From positions 6,024 through 38,474 of the forward strand of contig PKYZ01000152.1 in NCBI GenBank assembly GCA_003132865.1: a stretch of 32,451 nucleotides of DNA. The letters are read 5' to 3'. Positions 1 to 7,637 of this stretch are shown here, piece by piece. The stretch is from Bryobacterales bacterium (GTDB lineage: Bacteria > Acidobacteriota > Terriglobia > Bryobacterales > Bryobacteraceae). Under the pieces are notes generated by a model. It was not told the DNA's origin. It saw only the letters and a program-made list of their open reading frames with translations, and did no database searches. The position numbers and the translations under genes are program-made. Numbering within the stretch: the first letter of the stretch is position 1; each line of letters starts with the position of its first letter.

Positions 1-1
1 G

Positions 2-276
2 CTGCTGGTGGTCGAGCAGGAGGGCGCGGCGGCGGCCTTCGCGGCTACCTTCGCATACCGGCCGCGGACCTGCTACGCCGGCATCGCCGAGGTCTCCGTC
101 TACGTGGACCGCATGTTCCGCCGGCATGGCGCGGGACGCATGGCGCTGGAGGCCCTCATCGCCGCCGCCGCCGGCTGGTCGCCGCGCTCGGCTTTCGCGA
201 GGTGGGGATCTACGAAAAACACGGCCAACTGGACGGCGTGTGGCGCGACGTGGTGATCGTGGAGAAGTTGCTGTAG
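2..276 (+). pseudogene. GNAT N-acetyltransferase (phosphinothricin/methionine sulfoximine type), 3' part, frameshifted
   Basis: The window opens inside this gene. Frame 2 reads a GNAT middle section: YRPR, then AEVSVYVD and an acetyl-CoA loop region (RRHGAGRMALEALI). After about position 172 the family's C-terminal strand continues in frame 1 as ALGFREVGIYEKHGQLDG and VWRDVVIVEKLL, ending at TAG 274-276. Between the two halves the usual segment (roughly KLVSRIFPEN-ASR) is missing, so the lesion looks like a deletion of a few tens of bases that also changed the frame, in a GCC-GCC-GCC-GCC run at 161-172. Family members acetylate amino-acid analogues with acetyl-CoA in the cytoplasm. The protein is probably inactive. 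A sequencing error alone would not explain the missing segment. Confidence 0.75.
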
Positions 277-318
277 GACAGGCCTCCGGGCCTGTCCTCT
301 GACAGGCTGAAGCCTATC
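275..318. repeat. Two adjacent intergenic hairpins after the acetyltransferase
   Basis: Hairpin A pairs 275-284 (AGGACAGGCC) with 289-298 (GGCCTGTCCT) around a 4-base loop. Hairpin B is 301-318, with AGGCT/AGCCT arms around GA and weak outer pairing. There is no T tract, so neither is a classical intrinsic terminator. They could slow polymerase between the acetyltransferase and the convergent Rrf2 gene, or be copies of a dispersed intergenic element like the array at 21571-21642. Confidence 0.6.
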
Positions 319-328
319 CCACCATGGG

Positions 329-802
329 TCAGATGTTGAAGCTCACCGACGCACCGTGTGCCTCAATCTCCTTGGCCTTATCCACTTCCCGAATCACGTC
401 CGCCAGCGTAGTGCTGTCCAAAATATGCGCCACCGCGTCGCGCACCCGGCGCATGACGATGCGGGTGCCGCAGGTGTGCTCGTCCTTGCACTCGTCGCAA
501 CGCCGGTAGTTGGTCTCCCGCGCGCAAGGCAACGGCGCCAGCGGGCCTTCGATCATGCGGATGACGGACCCTACCGTAATATCCTCCGGCGGCCTGCTCA
601 GTTCGTATCCGCCCGCGCGGCCTTTCTTGCTCATGACCACGCCGCGGTTCCGCAACTCCAACAGGATGGCCTGCAGGAACTTCAGCGGGATGGATTCTTC
701 GGTGGCCACTGAGTGGACCAGAATCGGACCCTCGCCGTAGCGCCGGCTCAGCGAGTAGAGAGCTTGCAGGGCATACTTCGTCTTCTTGGAGATAGTACGC
801 AA
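329..802 (-). CDS. Rrf2 family transcriptional regulator, probably Fe-S containing
   Basis: 157 aa with a winged-helix N-terminus opening MRTISKKTKYALQAL. The recognition region runs through the wing KKGRAGGYELSRPP (residues 59-72), typical of Rrf2/IscR proteins. Four cysteines lie at 93, 102, 105 and 111, in the place where IscR and NsrR hold their cluster, so redox or Fe-S sensing is likely. The spacing C-x8-C-x2-C-x5-C has one more cysteine than the usual three. The start is TTG (802-800), chosen because GAGGA lies 6 nt upstream and no in-frame ATG is close. It is divergent from the EamA exporter, with a GTAT-N6-ATAC palindrome between them, so it may repress both. Its target and signal are not known. 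Confidence 0.9.
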   Translation of the reverse strand: MRTISKKTKYALQALYSLSRRYGEGPILVHSVATEESIPLKFLQAILLELRNRGVVMSKKGRAGGYELSRPPEDITVGSVIRMIEGPLAPLPCARETNYRRCDECKDEHTCGTRIVMRRVRDAVAHILDSTTLADVIREVDKAKEIEAHGASVSFNI

Positions 803-847
803 TGACGATCCTCGATATTCTTAGGATACGTCGGACAGAGTGCTTTT

Positions 848-861
848 GTATAGCCTGATAC
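848..861. promoter_or_regulatory. Candidate Rrf2 operator GTAT-N6-ATAC
   Basis: A perfect inverted repeat, GTAT (848-851) and ATAC (858-861), lies in the 73-bp space between the divergent Rrf2 gene and the exporter start at 876. Rrf2 proteins often bind imperfect palindromes of this kind near their own promoter. The motif is short, so the assignment is an inference from position. Confidence 0.35.
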
Positions 862-875
862 TCTGGTACATCCCC

Positions 876-1739
876 GTGCCACACTCACGCGCCACCAACT
901 GGCTGCTGCTGATGGCTGCCGCCGTCCTGTTTTCCACCGGTGGCGCGGCCATCAAGGCCATATCGATGACGCCCTGGCAGATCGCCAGCTTCCGTTCGGC
1001 GATCGCCGCGCTCGCGCTGGCCCTCTTCGTCCCGGATGGGCGGCGGCATTGGCGCTGGGCGCTGCTGCCCGTGGCTACCGCCTACGCCGCCACGCTCGTC
1101 TCGTTCACGCTGGCCACCAAGTTGACGACTTCGGCGAACGCCATCTTTCTGCAATCCACCGCGCCTCTGTACCTGCTGCTCATCGGTCCGCTGCTGCTCA
1201 AGGAACCTCTCAGCCGCTCCGATCTGCTGTTTCTCGGGGCCGTGGCCGCGGGCATGCTGTTGTGCTTCGGCTCCGCGCAACCGGCCGTCGCGACGGCTCC
1301 CGATCCGCGCACGGGCAACCTGATGGGCGCGGTTTCCGGCTTGAGCTGGGCGCTCACGGTCTCGGGTCTGCGCTGGCTCGGACGTCGCGAAGGCGCGGGC
1401 AATGCCGCAACCGCGACTGTGGTGCTAGGGAATCTTGTGGCGTTCTTAGTGACTCTACCGAAGGCTCTTCCCCCACCGCACGCGGGCTTGCTCAATCTCG
1501 GAGTGCTGTTCTATTTAGGCGTATTTCAGATCGGGCTGGCTTACCTGTTCGTGACGCGCGCCATCCGTCATGTGCCGGCCTTCGAGGCCACCACTGTCCT
1601 GCTTCTGGAACCCGCGCTGAACCCCGTTTGGGTATGGCTGGTGCAGGGCGAGCGGCCCGCGGCAAGCTCGATCGCGGGCGGTGTGCTGATTCTGTCCGCC
1701 ACGCTCGCGAACGCGTGGTGGCAGAACCGGCGGAGGTAG
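876..1739 (+). CDS. EamA/DMT-superfamily transporter
   Basis: About 287 aa, almost entirely hydrophobic, with the ten-helix, two-repeat layout of drug/metabolite exporters (RhaT/EamA). The first repeat begins NWLLLMAAAVLFSTGGAAIK and contains the STGGA motif and FRSAIAALALALF. The second repeat starts near NLMGAVSGLSWALTVSGLRW and ends with the EPALNPVWVWL motif seen in the last EamA helices. It sits in the inner membrane and probably exports a small metabolite; the substrate cannot be read from sequence. An earlier GTG at 840 is in frame, but it adds 12 residues and lies upstream of the palindrome, so GTG 876 is preferred. Divergent from the Rrf2 gene, which may control it. Confidence 0.88.
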   Translation: MPHSRATNWLLLMAAAVLFSTGGAAIKAISMTPWQIASFRSAIAALALALFVPDGRRHWRWALLPVATAYAATLVSFTLATKLTTSANAIFLQSTAPLYLLLIGPLLLKEPLSRSDLLFLGAVAAGMLLCFGSAQPAVATAPDPRTGNLMGAVSGLSWALTVSGLRWLGRREGAGNAATATVVLGNLVAFLVTLPKALPPPHAGLLNLGVLFYLGVFQIGLAYLFVTRAIRHVPAFEATTVLLLEPALNPVWVWLVQGERPAASSIAGGVLILSATLANAWWQNRRR

Positions 1740-1982
1740 GCGGACGCACCACCGCGCAAACCGGATCTCACGCGTGGGATCGCGCAGCAGGTGCTTCGAT
1801 GAAGAAGGGCAACGGCCCCAACTTCCGGATGCCCGACAATCCATCCGGAACTCGATCCGCCGCTTCCCAGCGCCCTGTTTCGGGGCAGTTGCGCAAATGC
1901 TGGCGATATGGGCTGAGCTCCATCCATCGTAGATATTGCGGCATAATGAAACAATCTGCGGTAACGTAGATCGGGGGCTTCG

Positions 1983-2972
1983 GTGACACCCGGCCAAAAC
2001 ATCTCGCACTACCGGGTTATCGAGAAACTTGGCGGCGGTGGCATGGGCATCGTCTATCGCGCCGAGGACTTGAAACTCGGCCGGGAAGTCGCCTTGAAAT
2101 TTCTCCCGGAGGAAATGACTCGCGACCGCGTAGCGGTCGAACGCTTCGAGCGGGAAGCGCGCGCCGCGGCAGCCATCAATCATCCGAACATCTCTACCCT
2201 CCATGAGATCGGCGAGCACACTGAGCTCGAGTTCTCCAAAGATGGGAAATGGGTTGCCTACGTTTCGGTGCCGGATGGATCGCTCTGGCGCAGCGCGGTT
2301 GATGGTAGCCAGCGCCTCCGACTTACTTCACCTGCCACTTGGGCCACGCATCCTCACTGGTCTCCGGATGGGAAGCAGATTGCATTTTCCGGAGTGCGCG
2401 AGCGAAACCCGGCCCGGATCTACATGGTGCCCTTCGATGGCGGTACCCTCAAGCAGGTGACCAATGGAGAGAGCGGGAAGGCGGGTGACGGGGACCCCTC
2501 CTGGTCGCCGGACGGAGCGTCGCTGGCCTTCGGTACCGCTCCACCCCCGGCGAGCGGAGCAGCAATCCATGTGGTGGACCTGAAAACGAGTCGCGTCTCA
2601 GCCCTGCCAAAGTCGGAGAGGATGTGGTCTCCCCGCTGGTCGCCCGACGGACGCTTCATCGCGGGCCTCTCCACGTCTCGTCTCAAGATCGTGCTTTTAG
2701 ATTCTCAGACGCAGAAGCAGTCCGAGCTTTCCAACGTGTGGAGCGGTTATCCAGCCTGGTCCCCGGACGGTGAATCCCTGTTCTACAGGACCTTCGGTGA
2801 CGACGCGTCTTGGTGGAGGGTACGCATGCGCGACCGGAAAACGGAGCGCATCGCGCGCCTGAAGAACATGGGGGTGCATACCTGGTTCGCCCCGGCTCCT
2901 AATAATTCGCTCATCACCGCGCGCAGCGTCAGCACCGACGAGGTCTATGCACTCGACTGGGAAGCGCCGTGA
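1983..2972 (+). CDS. Kinase N-lobe fused to C-terminal TolB-type beta-propeller; catalytic core deleted
   Basis: 329 aa from GTG. Residues 10-80 are a Ser/Thr kinase N-lobe: glycine loop LGGGGMGIVYRAED, ATP lysine K39 (VALKF), alpha-C glutamate E58, then INHPNISTLHEIGEHT. The sequence then jumps straight into a propeller (ELEFSKDGKWVAYVS). Four blades carry W-S-P-D-G (126-130, 174-178, 219-223, 259-263), and the protein ends in ALDWEAP, as large acidobacterial kinase-propeller proteins do. The HRDxKPxN loop, DFG, activation segment and usual transmembrane part are all absent. The reading frame is open throughout, so this is best explained as an in-frame internal deletion near position 2220. 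It cannot be an active kinase; it might still be a folded propeller or an ATP-binding remnant. Confidence 0.85.
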   Translation: MTPGQNISHYRVIEKLGGGGMGIVYRAEDLKLGREVALKFLPEEMTRDRVAVERFEREARAAAAINHPNISTLHEIGEHTELEFSKDGKWVAYVSVPDGSLWRSAVDGSQRLRLTSPATWATHPHWSPDGKQIAFSGVRERNPARIYMVPFDGGTLKQVTNGESGKAGDGDPSWSPDGASLAFGTAPPPASGAAIHVVDLKTSRVSALPKSERMWSPRWSPDGRFIAGLSTSRLKIVLLDSQTQKQSELSNVWSGYPAWSPDGESLFYRTFGDDASWWRVRMRDRKTERIARLKNMGVHTWFAPAPNNSLITARSVSTDEVYALDWEAP

Positions 2973-3097
2973 GCTTCAGGACTGGCCAAGTTTCCGCACG
3001 TGAACGAATCGGTTCGCGGCGCTCATGGCCTTCTGAACGCGCTCCGAATTCTTTTGAGACAAGGTACCTCTAGAGGGCCTCATAGACCGCGAGAGAG

Positions 3098-3952
3098 TCA
3101 GTCGAAAATAACTGTCTTCCCCGCGTAGTGCAGAATCCTATGCTCCAAATACCAGCGCACCGCCCGCGACAACACCACGCGCTCCAGGTCGCGCCCCTTC
3201 TGGATCAGGTCCTGCACCTGGTCGCGGTGCGAAATGCGCACCACATCCTGCTCGATGATCGGACCGTCGTCCAGCACCTCGGTCACAAAATGGCTGGTTG
3301 CCCCGATCAGCTTGACGCCCCGCTGATACGCCGCGTGATAGGGACGCGCGCCGCTGAACGCCGGCAAGAACGAATGATGCACGTTGATGATGCGCTGCGG
3401 ATATCGCGCCACAAATTCGGGCGACAGCACCTGCATGTAGCGCGCCAGCACGATCAGTTGCACCGCATGCTGTTCGAGCAGCGCGGTCTGTCGGGCCTCG
3501 GCCTCCGCCCTGTTTTGCGCGTCCGCCGGGATGTGATGGAACGGGATGCCGTAGAACCCGGCGAGTCCCTGGGCGTCCGTGTGGTTGCTGACGATCAGCG
3601 GAATGTCGCAGGCGAGCTCGCCGATTTCGTGACGATACAGCAGGTCCAACAGGCAATGTTGCGCGCGCGAAACAAAGATGGCTACCGCGGGGCGCGCGGC
3701 GGAGTAAGCCAGCTTCCAGCGCATGTCGAAGCTGGCCGCCAGCGGCTGGAACTCCTGGCGGAACCGGGCGTCATCCAGCGCAAAGCCGTCCAGATCCCAT
3801 TCGATGCGCATGAAGAACAGCCCCAAGTCGTTGTCCTGATGTTGGTCGGCATGCAGTATGTTGGCGCCCTGCGCGTACAGGAAACTGGAGATGCCCGCCA
3901 CGATTCCGCGCCGGTCGGGACAGTGGATCAAAAGGATCGCGGAGCGGGGCAT
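3098..3952 (-). CDS. purU: Formyltetrahydrofolate deformylase
   Basis: Hydrolyses 10-formyl-THF to THF and formate, balancing one-carbon pools and supplying formate for purine synthesis. The N-terminal ACT domain opens SAILLIHCPDRRGIVAGIS and includes ILHADQHQD. The formyl-transferase fold follows, with PLIVSNH, LARYMQVLSPEF, the active-site stretch INVHHSFLPAF, and ATSHFVTEVLDDGPIIEQD carrying the catalytic aspartate. The length of 284 aa fits the family. ATG 3952 is chosen because it puts the ACT strand right at the N-terminus; a GTG at 3973 in the same frame would add 7 residues and overlap the PIN toxin gene by 8 bp. Either way it is the last gene of a minus-strand run with the toxin-antitoxin pair. 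Confidence 0.95.
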   Translation of the reverse strand: MPRSAILLIHCPDRRGIVAGISSFLYAQGANILHADQHQDNDLGLFFMRIEWDLDGFALDDARFRQEFQPLAASFDMRWKLAYSAARPAVAIFVSRAQHCLLDLLYRHEIGELACDIPLIVSNHTDAQGLAGFYGIPFHHIPADAQNRAEAEARQTALLEQHAVQLIVLARYMQVLSPEFVARYPQRIINVHHSFLPAFSGARPYHAAYQRGVKLIGATSHFVTEVLDDGPIIEQDVVRISHRDQVQDLIQKGRDLERVVLSRAVRWYLEHRILHYAGKTVIFD

Positions 3953-3965
3953 CGGGCGGCTCGCT

Positions 3966-4379
3966 TCATGCACGGAAAGGGTTTCGCGCCGTCACAGACC
4001 CATAGCGCTGGCCGTCGGATAGATCTTCGGTCCAGAGCAGATGGCATCCCAGTTCCGCGGCGCTATTGAGAATCAGTGCGTCCCACCAGGAGACAACATA
4101 TCGGCGATGCAGGCGCGCCGCCCGCAGCAAATCGGCGTGCGCCGGCCGATGTATGATCCATCCACCGAGATCTAGCAAGACCTCTTCGGCCTCCTGGCTG
4201 GTCATCCCCAGCTTCTTCGTGGCCGTAACGTAGAACTCCCCCAGCACTTGAATGCTCAGCGCCCCGCTGCCATCTTCCGTGAGGCGCCGGAGAAGTTCTA
4301 CGGATCGATCGTGCTTGGCTCCGGCGCCGCCATCGTGCGCATAGACTAGGACGTTGGTGTCCACGAACTCAACGCTCAT
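3966..4379 (-). CDS. PIN-domain ribonuclease toxin (VapC-like)
   Basis: 137 aa. PIN nucleases use a cluster of acidic residues to hold Mg2+ or Mn2+ and cut RNA. All are visible: D7 in EFVDTNVLVYAHD, E48 in VLGEFYV, D100 in VSWWDALIL and D119 in LLWTEDLSDG. The gene overlaps the upstream antitoxin by 11 bp, the usual arrangement for translational coupling, and purU begins directly downstream. Unlike the second vapBC pair at 6970-7614, nothing here looks damaged. VapC toxins of this size typically cleave initiator tRNA or the rRNA sarcin-ricin loop; which target applies here cannot be told. Confidence 0.9.
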   Translation of the reverse strand: MSVEFVDTNVLVYAHDGGAGAKHDRSVELLRRLTEDGSGALSIQVLGEFYVTATKKLGMTSQEAEEVLLDLGGWIIHRPAHADLLRAARLHRRYVVSWWDALILNSAAELGCHLLWTEDLSDGQRYGSVTARNPFRA

Positions 4380-4620
4380 GGAGTTCGTCCCGCGTCCACC
4401 GGATCACCCCGCCAGTGCCTCGATCCGGAGCGTTCTCAATCCTCTCCATGAAACGCCGCGCGGCGCGATCCGCGTCCACATCCTGGTCAATCATTCTGCG
4501 AATGGATTCCGCCATCAGGCGCGTCATCGACTGATTGCGCGTGGCCGCGTAGATGCGAAACCGCCTGAGCAGAGGCTCCGGGAGGCTGAGCGTGACATTC
4601 TTGTGTTTGGATGTATTCAC
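4369..4620 (-). CDS. Ribbon-helix-helix antitoxin partner of the PIN toxin
   Basis: 83 aa from GTG 4620 (VNTSKHKNVTLSLPEPLLRR). The start KNVTLSLPEPLLRRFRIYAA is a short beta strand followed by two helices (ATRNQSMTRLMAESIRRMID), the ribbon-helix-helix DNA-binding layout common in CopG-type antitoxins. The C-terminal half (RFMERIENAPDRGTGGVIRW) is probably the toxin-binding tail. The same frame stays open to 4743, but the residues before 42 of that longer reading do not look like protein and would run into the divergent peptidase promoter. Such antitoxins normally repress their own promoter, here in the 105-bp gap to the M28 gene. Confidence 0.8.
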   Translation of the reverse strand: MNTSKHKNVTLSLPEPLLRRFRIYAATRNQSMTRLMAESIRRMIDQDVDADRAARRFMERIENAPDRGTGGVIRWTRDELHER

Positions 4621-4725
4621 AGTTTCTAGTGTATCACGGAAATATGTGAACCGTTGCGAAGCAAGCGTGCACTTTCCATGCCAGGATGCGCCCGCGCCGT
4701 CCCAACTGCTGATATCCTTTCCTTC

Positions 4726-6963
4726 ATGAAGATCCGCTTGCACCTGGCCTGCCTGACCCTGCTTTTAGGCGCCGCACTCGCGCCCGCCGCCGATGCTCCC
4801 GTCCTGCGCGGCTACTCGCCCGAATCGGCCCGCGCCGAGCACGACTGGGAGGTGATGTTCCGCGCCATTCCCAGCCCCCAAAATCTGCACGACTACCTGC
4901 AGCGCCTGTCCGCCCGCCCGCATCACGTCGGCTCGCCCTACGACAAGGACAACGCCGAGTGGATCCTGGCGAAGTTCAAGGAGTGGGGCCTGGACGCCCA
5001 CATCGAAACGTTCGAGGTGCTCTTTCCCACGCCCAAGAGTCGCGCGCTCGAACTGGTCGCGCCTGAGCATTTCACCGCCAAGCTCGCCGAGCCCACCGTG
5101 ACCGTCGATCCCACCTCCGGCCAGCACGACGAGCAACTGCCCACCTACAACGCCTACTCCATCGATGGCGACGTCACCGCGCCGCTGGTCTATGTCAACT
5201 ACGGCGTGCCCGAAGACTACGAGCAGCTCGACCGCCTGGGAGTCTCCGTGAAAGGCGCCATCGTGATCGCACGTTACGGCGGTTCGTGGCGCGGCATCAA
5301 GCCCAAGGTTGCGGCCGAGCATGGCGCCATCGGCTGCCTCATCTATTCCGACCCGCGGGAAGACGGCTACTTCGCGGGCGAAGTCTTCCCGCAAGGCCCC
5401 TACCGCCCCAAGGACGGCGTGCAGCGCGGCAGCGTCATGGACATGCCCATTTATCCGGGCGACCCCTTGACGCCCGGCATCGGCGCGACCGCCAACGCCA
5501 AGCGGCTGGCCATCAAGGACGCGCAGACCCTGACCAAGATCCCCGTGCTGCCCATCTCGTATGGCGATGCCCAACCGCTGCTGGCCGCGCTCACCGGCCC
5601 CGTCGCTCCGGAGGCGTGGCGCGGCGCGTTGCCCATCACCTACCGCACCGGCCCGGGCGCCGCGCGCGTGCACCTGAAACTCGAATTCAACTGGGACATG
5701 CAGAAGATCTACGACGTGGTGGCGCGCATCCCCGGCTCGCCATATCCCGACGAGTGGATCGTGCGCGGCAATCATCACGATGCCTGGGTGAATGGCGCCG
5801 AAGATCCTCTCTCGGGGACGGTGGCCCTGATGGAAGAAGCCCGCGCTTTTGCGGAGTTGCAGAAGCAGGGTTGGAAACCGAAGCGCACGCTCATCTACTG
5901 CGTGTGGGATGGCGAGGAGGAAGGGCTGCTGGGCTCCACCGAGTGGGCCGAGGAGCATGACGAAGAATTGCGGCGTCACGCGGCCATGTACATCAACTCG
6001 GATAGCAACAGCCGCGGCTTCCTGGGCATGGCCGGCTCGCACTCGCTTGAGAAATTCATCAACGGCGTGGCGCGCGATATCGAAGATCCCGAAAAGAAGA
6101 TCCCCGTGTGGAAGCGCGATCAACTCGCGCGCATCTCCCGCTCGCCGGCCGCGGAGCGCGATGAGGTGCGCAAGCGTTCCGAACTGCGCATCGGCGCGCT
6201 GGGCTCCGGTTCCGACTATACCGCTTTCATCGACCACCTGGGCATCGCCTCGCTGAACCTCGGTTTCGGCGGCGAAGACGGCGGCGGCATCTATCACTCC
6301 ACCTACGACGATTTCTACTGGTACACGCATTTCTCGGACGGCGACTTCATCTACGGCCGGGCGCTGGCGCAGACCGCCGGCACGGCCATGATGCGCTTTG
6401 CCGACGCGGACCTGCTGCCGTACGATTTCACCAACTTCGCCGAAACCGTCCGCCGCTACGTGGAAGAAGTGCAGAAGCTTTGGAAGACCGAAAGCGACGA
6501 AATTCGCGAGCGCAACAAGGAGATCGAGGAAGGCGTCTTCAGCGCCACAGCCGACCCGCGCAAAACATCAGTGCCGCCGCCGGTCGTGACCCAACCGCCC
6601 TTCCTGAATTTCGCGCCGCTCGAAAACGGACTGGCTGCGCTCACCCGCAGCGCCGAACGCTACGACAAAGCCGTGCAGAAGGCCAAGCTCGACCAGCCGG
6701 GCCTCGAGCCCGTGAACGAGAAGCTCGTCCGGATCGAGCGCGGTCTGACGCTGCCGGACGGCCTGCCGGGGCGGCCCTGGTTCCAGCACCAGATCTATGC
6801 CCCAGGCTTCTACACCGGCTACGGTGTCAAAACGCTGCCCGGCGTGCGCGAAGCCATCGAGCAGAAGCGCTGGAAAGAAGCCGATGAGCAGATCGTGCGC
6901 GTGGGCAAAGTGCTGGAGAAGGAAGCCGCGCTGATCGAAGAAGCGGCCGCGGGGTTGGAATGA
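4726..6963 (+). CDS. Secreted M28 metallopeptidase, glutamate carboxypeptidase II / transferrin-receptor type
   Basis: 745 aa with a cleavable signal peptide (MKIRLHLACLTLLLGAALAPAADA). A protease-associated domain (about 120-300) leads into the M28 catalytic domain. The di-zinc set matches glutamate carboxypeptidase II: H350 in GNHHDAW, D360 in GAEDPLSGT, catalytic E397 and ligand E398 in WDGEEEGLLGSTEWAEE, D426 in YINSDSN and H524 in YHSTYDD. The C-terminal 170 residues fit the TfR-like dimerisation domain. Family members remove C-terminal acidic residues from peptides outside the cytoplasm; the specificity here is not known. ATG 4726 is chosen over an in-frame ATG at 4654 because it starts the signal peptide. 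The next gene, a broken vapB, follows after 6 bp. Confidence 0.95.
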   Translation: MKIRLHLACLTLLLGAALAPAADAPVLRGYSPESARAEHDWEVMFRAIPSPQNLHDYLQRLSARPHHVGSPYDKDNAEWILAKFKEWGLDAHIETFEVLFPTPKSRALELVAPEHFTAKLAEPTVTVDPTSGQHDEQLPTYNAYSIDGDVTAPLVYVNYGVPEDYEQLDRLGVSVKGAIVIARYGGSWRGIKPKVAAEHGAIGCLIYSDPREDGYFAGEVFPQGPYRPKDGVQRGSVMDMPIYPGDPLTPGIGATANAKRLAIKDAQTLTKIPVLPISYGDAQPLLAALTGPVAPEAWRGALPITYRTGPGAARVHLKLEFNWDMQKIYDVVARIPGSPYPDEWIVRGNHHDAWVNGAEDPLSGTVALMEEARAFAELQKQGWKPKRTLIYCVWDGEEEGLLGSTEWAEEHDEELRRHAAMYINSDSNSRGFLGMAGSHSLEKFINGVARDIEDPEKKIPVWKRDQLARISRSPAAERDEVRKRSELRIGALGSGSDYTAFIDHLGIASLNLGFGGEDGGGIYHSTYDDFYWYTHFSDGDFIYGRALAQTAGTAMMRFADADLLPYDFTNFAETVRRYVEEVQKLWKTESDEIRERNKEIEEGVFSATADPRKTSVPPPVVTQPPFLNFAPLENGLAALTRSAERYDKAVQKAKLDQPGLEPVNEKLVRIERGLTLPDGLPGRPWFQHQIYAPGFYTGYGVKTLPGVREAIEQKRWKEADEQIVRVGKVLEKEAALIEEAAAGLE

Positions 6964-6969
6964 AAGACC

Positions 6970-7214
6970 ATGCCGAGAACCGCCAAGCTTTTCCAGCATG
7001 GCCGGAGCCAAGCCGTCCGCTTGCCGGCCGATTTTCGATTCGAAGCAAGGAGGTCTACATCCGTCAAGATCCAGCGACCGGAGACGTCATCCTATCGCGC
7101 CGGCCGGAATCGTGGGAGAGTTTTTTCAAACTCGTCGCCGAAGCAGGCGTACCGGACGATTTCATGTCCGATAGGGATGATCGCCCGCCCCAAAAGCGCG
7201 AATTGTTCCGATGA
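6970..7214 (+). pseudogene. vapB: VapB-type antitoxin, single-base frameshift
   Basis: Starts MPRTAKLFQHGRSQAVRLPA followed by DFRFE, the classic AbrB/SpoVT-fold VapB N-terminus, in frame 1. After GAA at 7042-7044 the family sequence resumes in frame 0 as KEVYIRQDPATGDVILSRRP, then ESWESFFKLV. Two bases (7045-7046) sit where a glycine codon GGC is expected, so one G appears lost. The frame-0 tail ends at TGA 7212-7214, overlapping the toxin ATG (ATGA). As written the gene would give a 122-aa nonsense-tailed product lacking the toxin-binding region. It is the partner of the damaged vapC that follows. Confidence 0.85.
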
Positions 7215-7614
7215 CGACGCTGTATTTGCTCGATACCAATATCGCCAGCTATGTGATCAAGGGTGTGCCAGCGGTGCAGCGCCACATCGAAAGAGTGCCT
7301 TTGGCGCAGCTCGCCATTTCCGCGGTGACCGAAGGTGAGTTGCTCTACGGAGTTGCGCGGCGCCCCGAGGCCACGCGCTTGCACGCCATCGTGAATGAGT
7401 TTCTGCTCAGGGTCTCGATCCAGCCCTGGGATTCAAACGTTGCCCGGCACTATGGGGCACTGCGGGCGGCGCTGGAACAGAACAAGGCCGCCCGATCGGG
7501 AACCTCGACATGATGATTGGCGCTCACGCCTTGGCGTTGGGAGCCGTGCTCGTCACGAACGACCAGGCGTTCAGCCGGATTAAGTGACTGAAAATCGAAA
7601 ACTGGGCCTCATGA
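7211..7614 (+). pseudogene. vapC: VapC-type PIN toxin with a frameshift and a premature stop
   Basis: The N-terminus MTTLYLLDTNIASYVIKG has the PIN aspartate D8, and TEGELLYG carries E43. At about 7481 the frame is lost: the reading frame runs into AARSGTST and a stop (7511-7513), while the true continuation QGRPIGNLDMMIGAHALALG and AVLVTNDQAFSRIK is read one frame over. That continuation meets TGA at 7585-7587, where VapC proteins usually read Gly, and then carries on as LKIENWAS to a second TGA at 7612-7614. So there are two independent lesions. The truncated product lacks the third and fourth PIN acidic residues and should be inactive, consistent with loss of a working antitoxin next door. 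Confidence 0.85.
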
Positions 7615-7637
7615 GTTCCGCACGCTTAACGTTTGGC

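Noticed and set aside
3066..3075. CCTCTAGAGG palindrome downstream of purU as a terminator
   Set aside because: Too short, no loop and no T tract; likely chance.
4765..6330. 521-codon minus-strand frame opposite the M28 peptidase
   Set aside because: Composition of an antisense shadow; the peptidase motifs on the plus strand are unambiguous.
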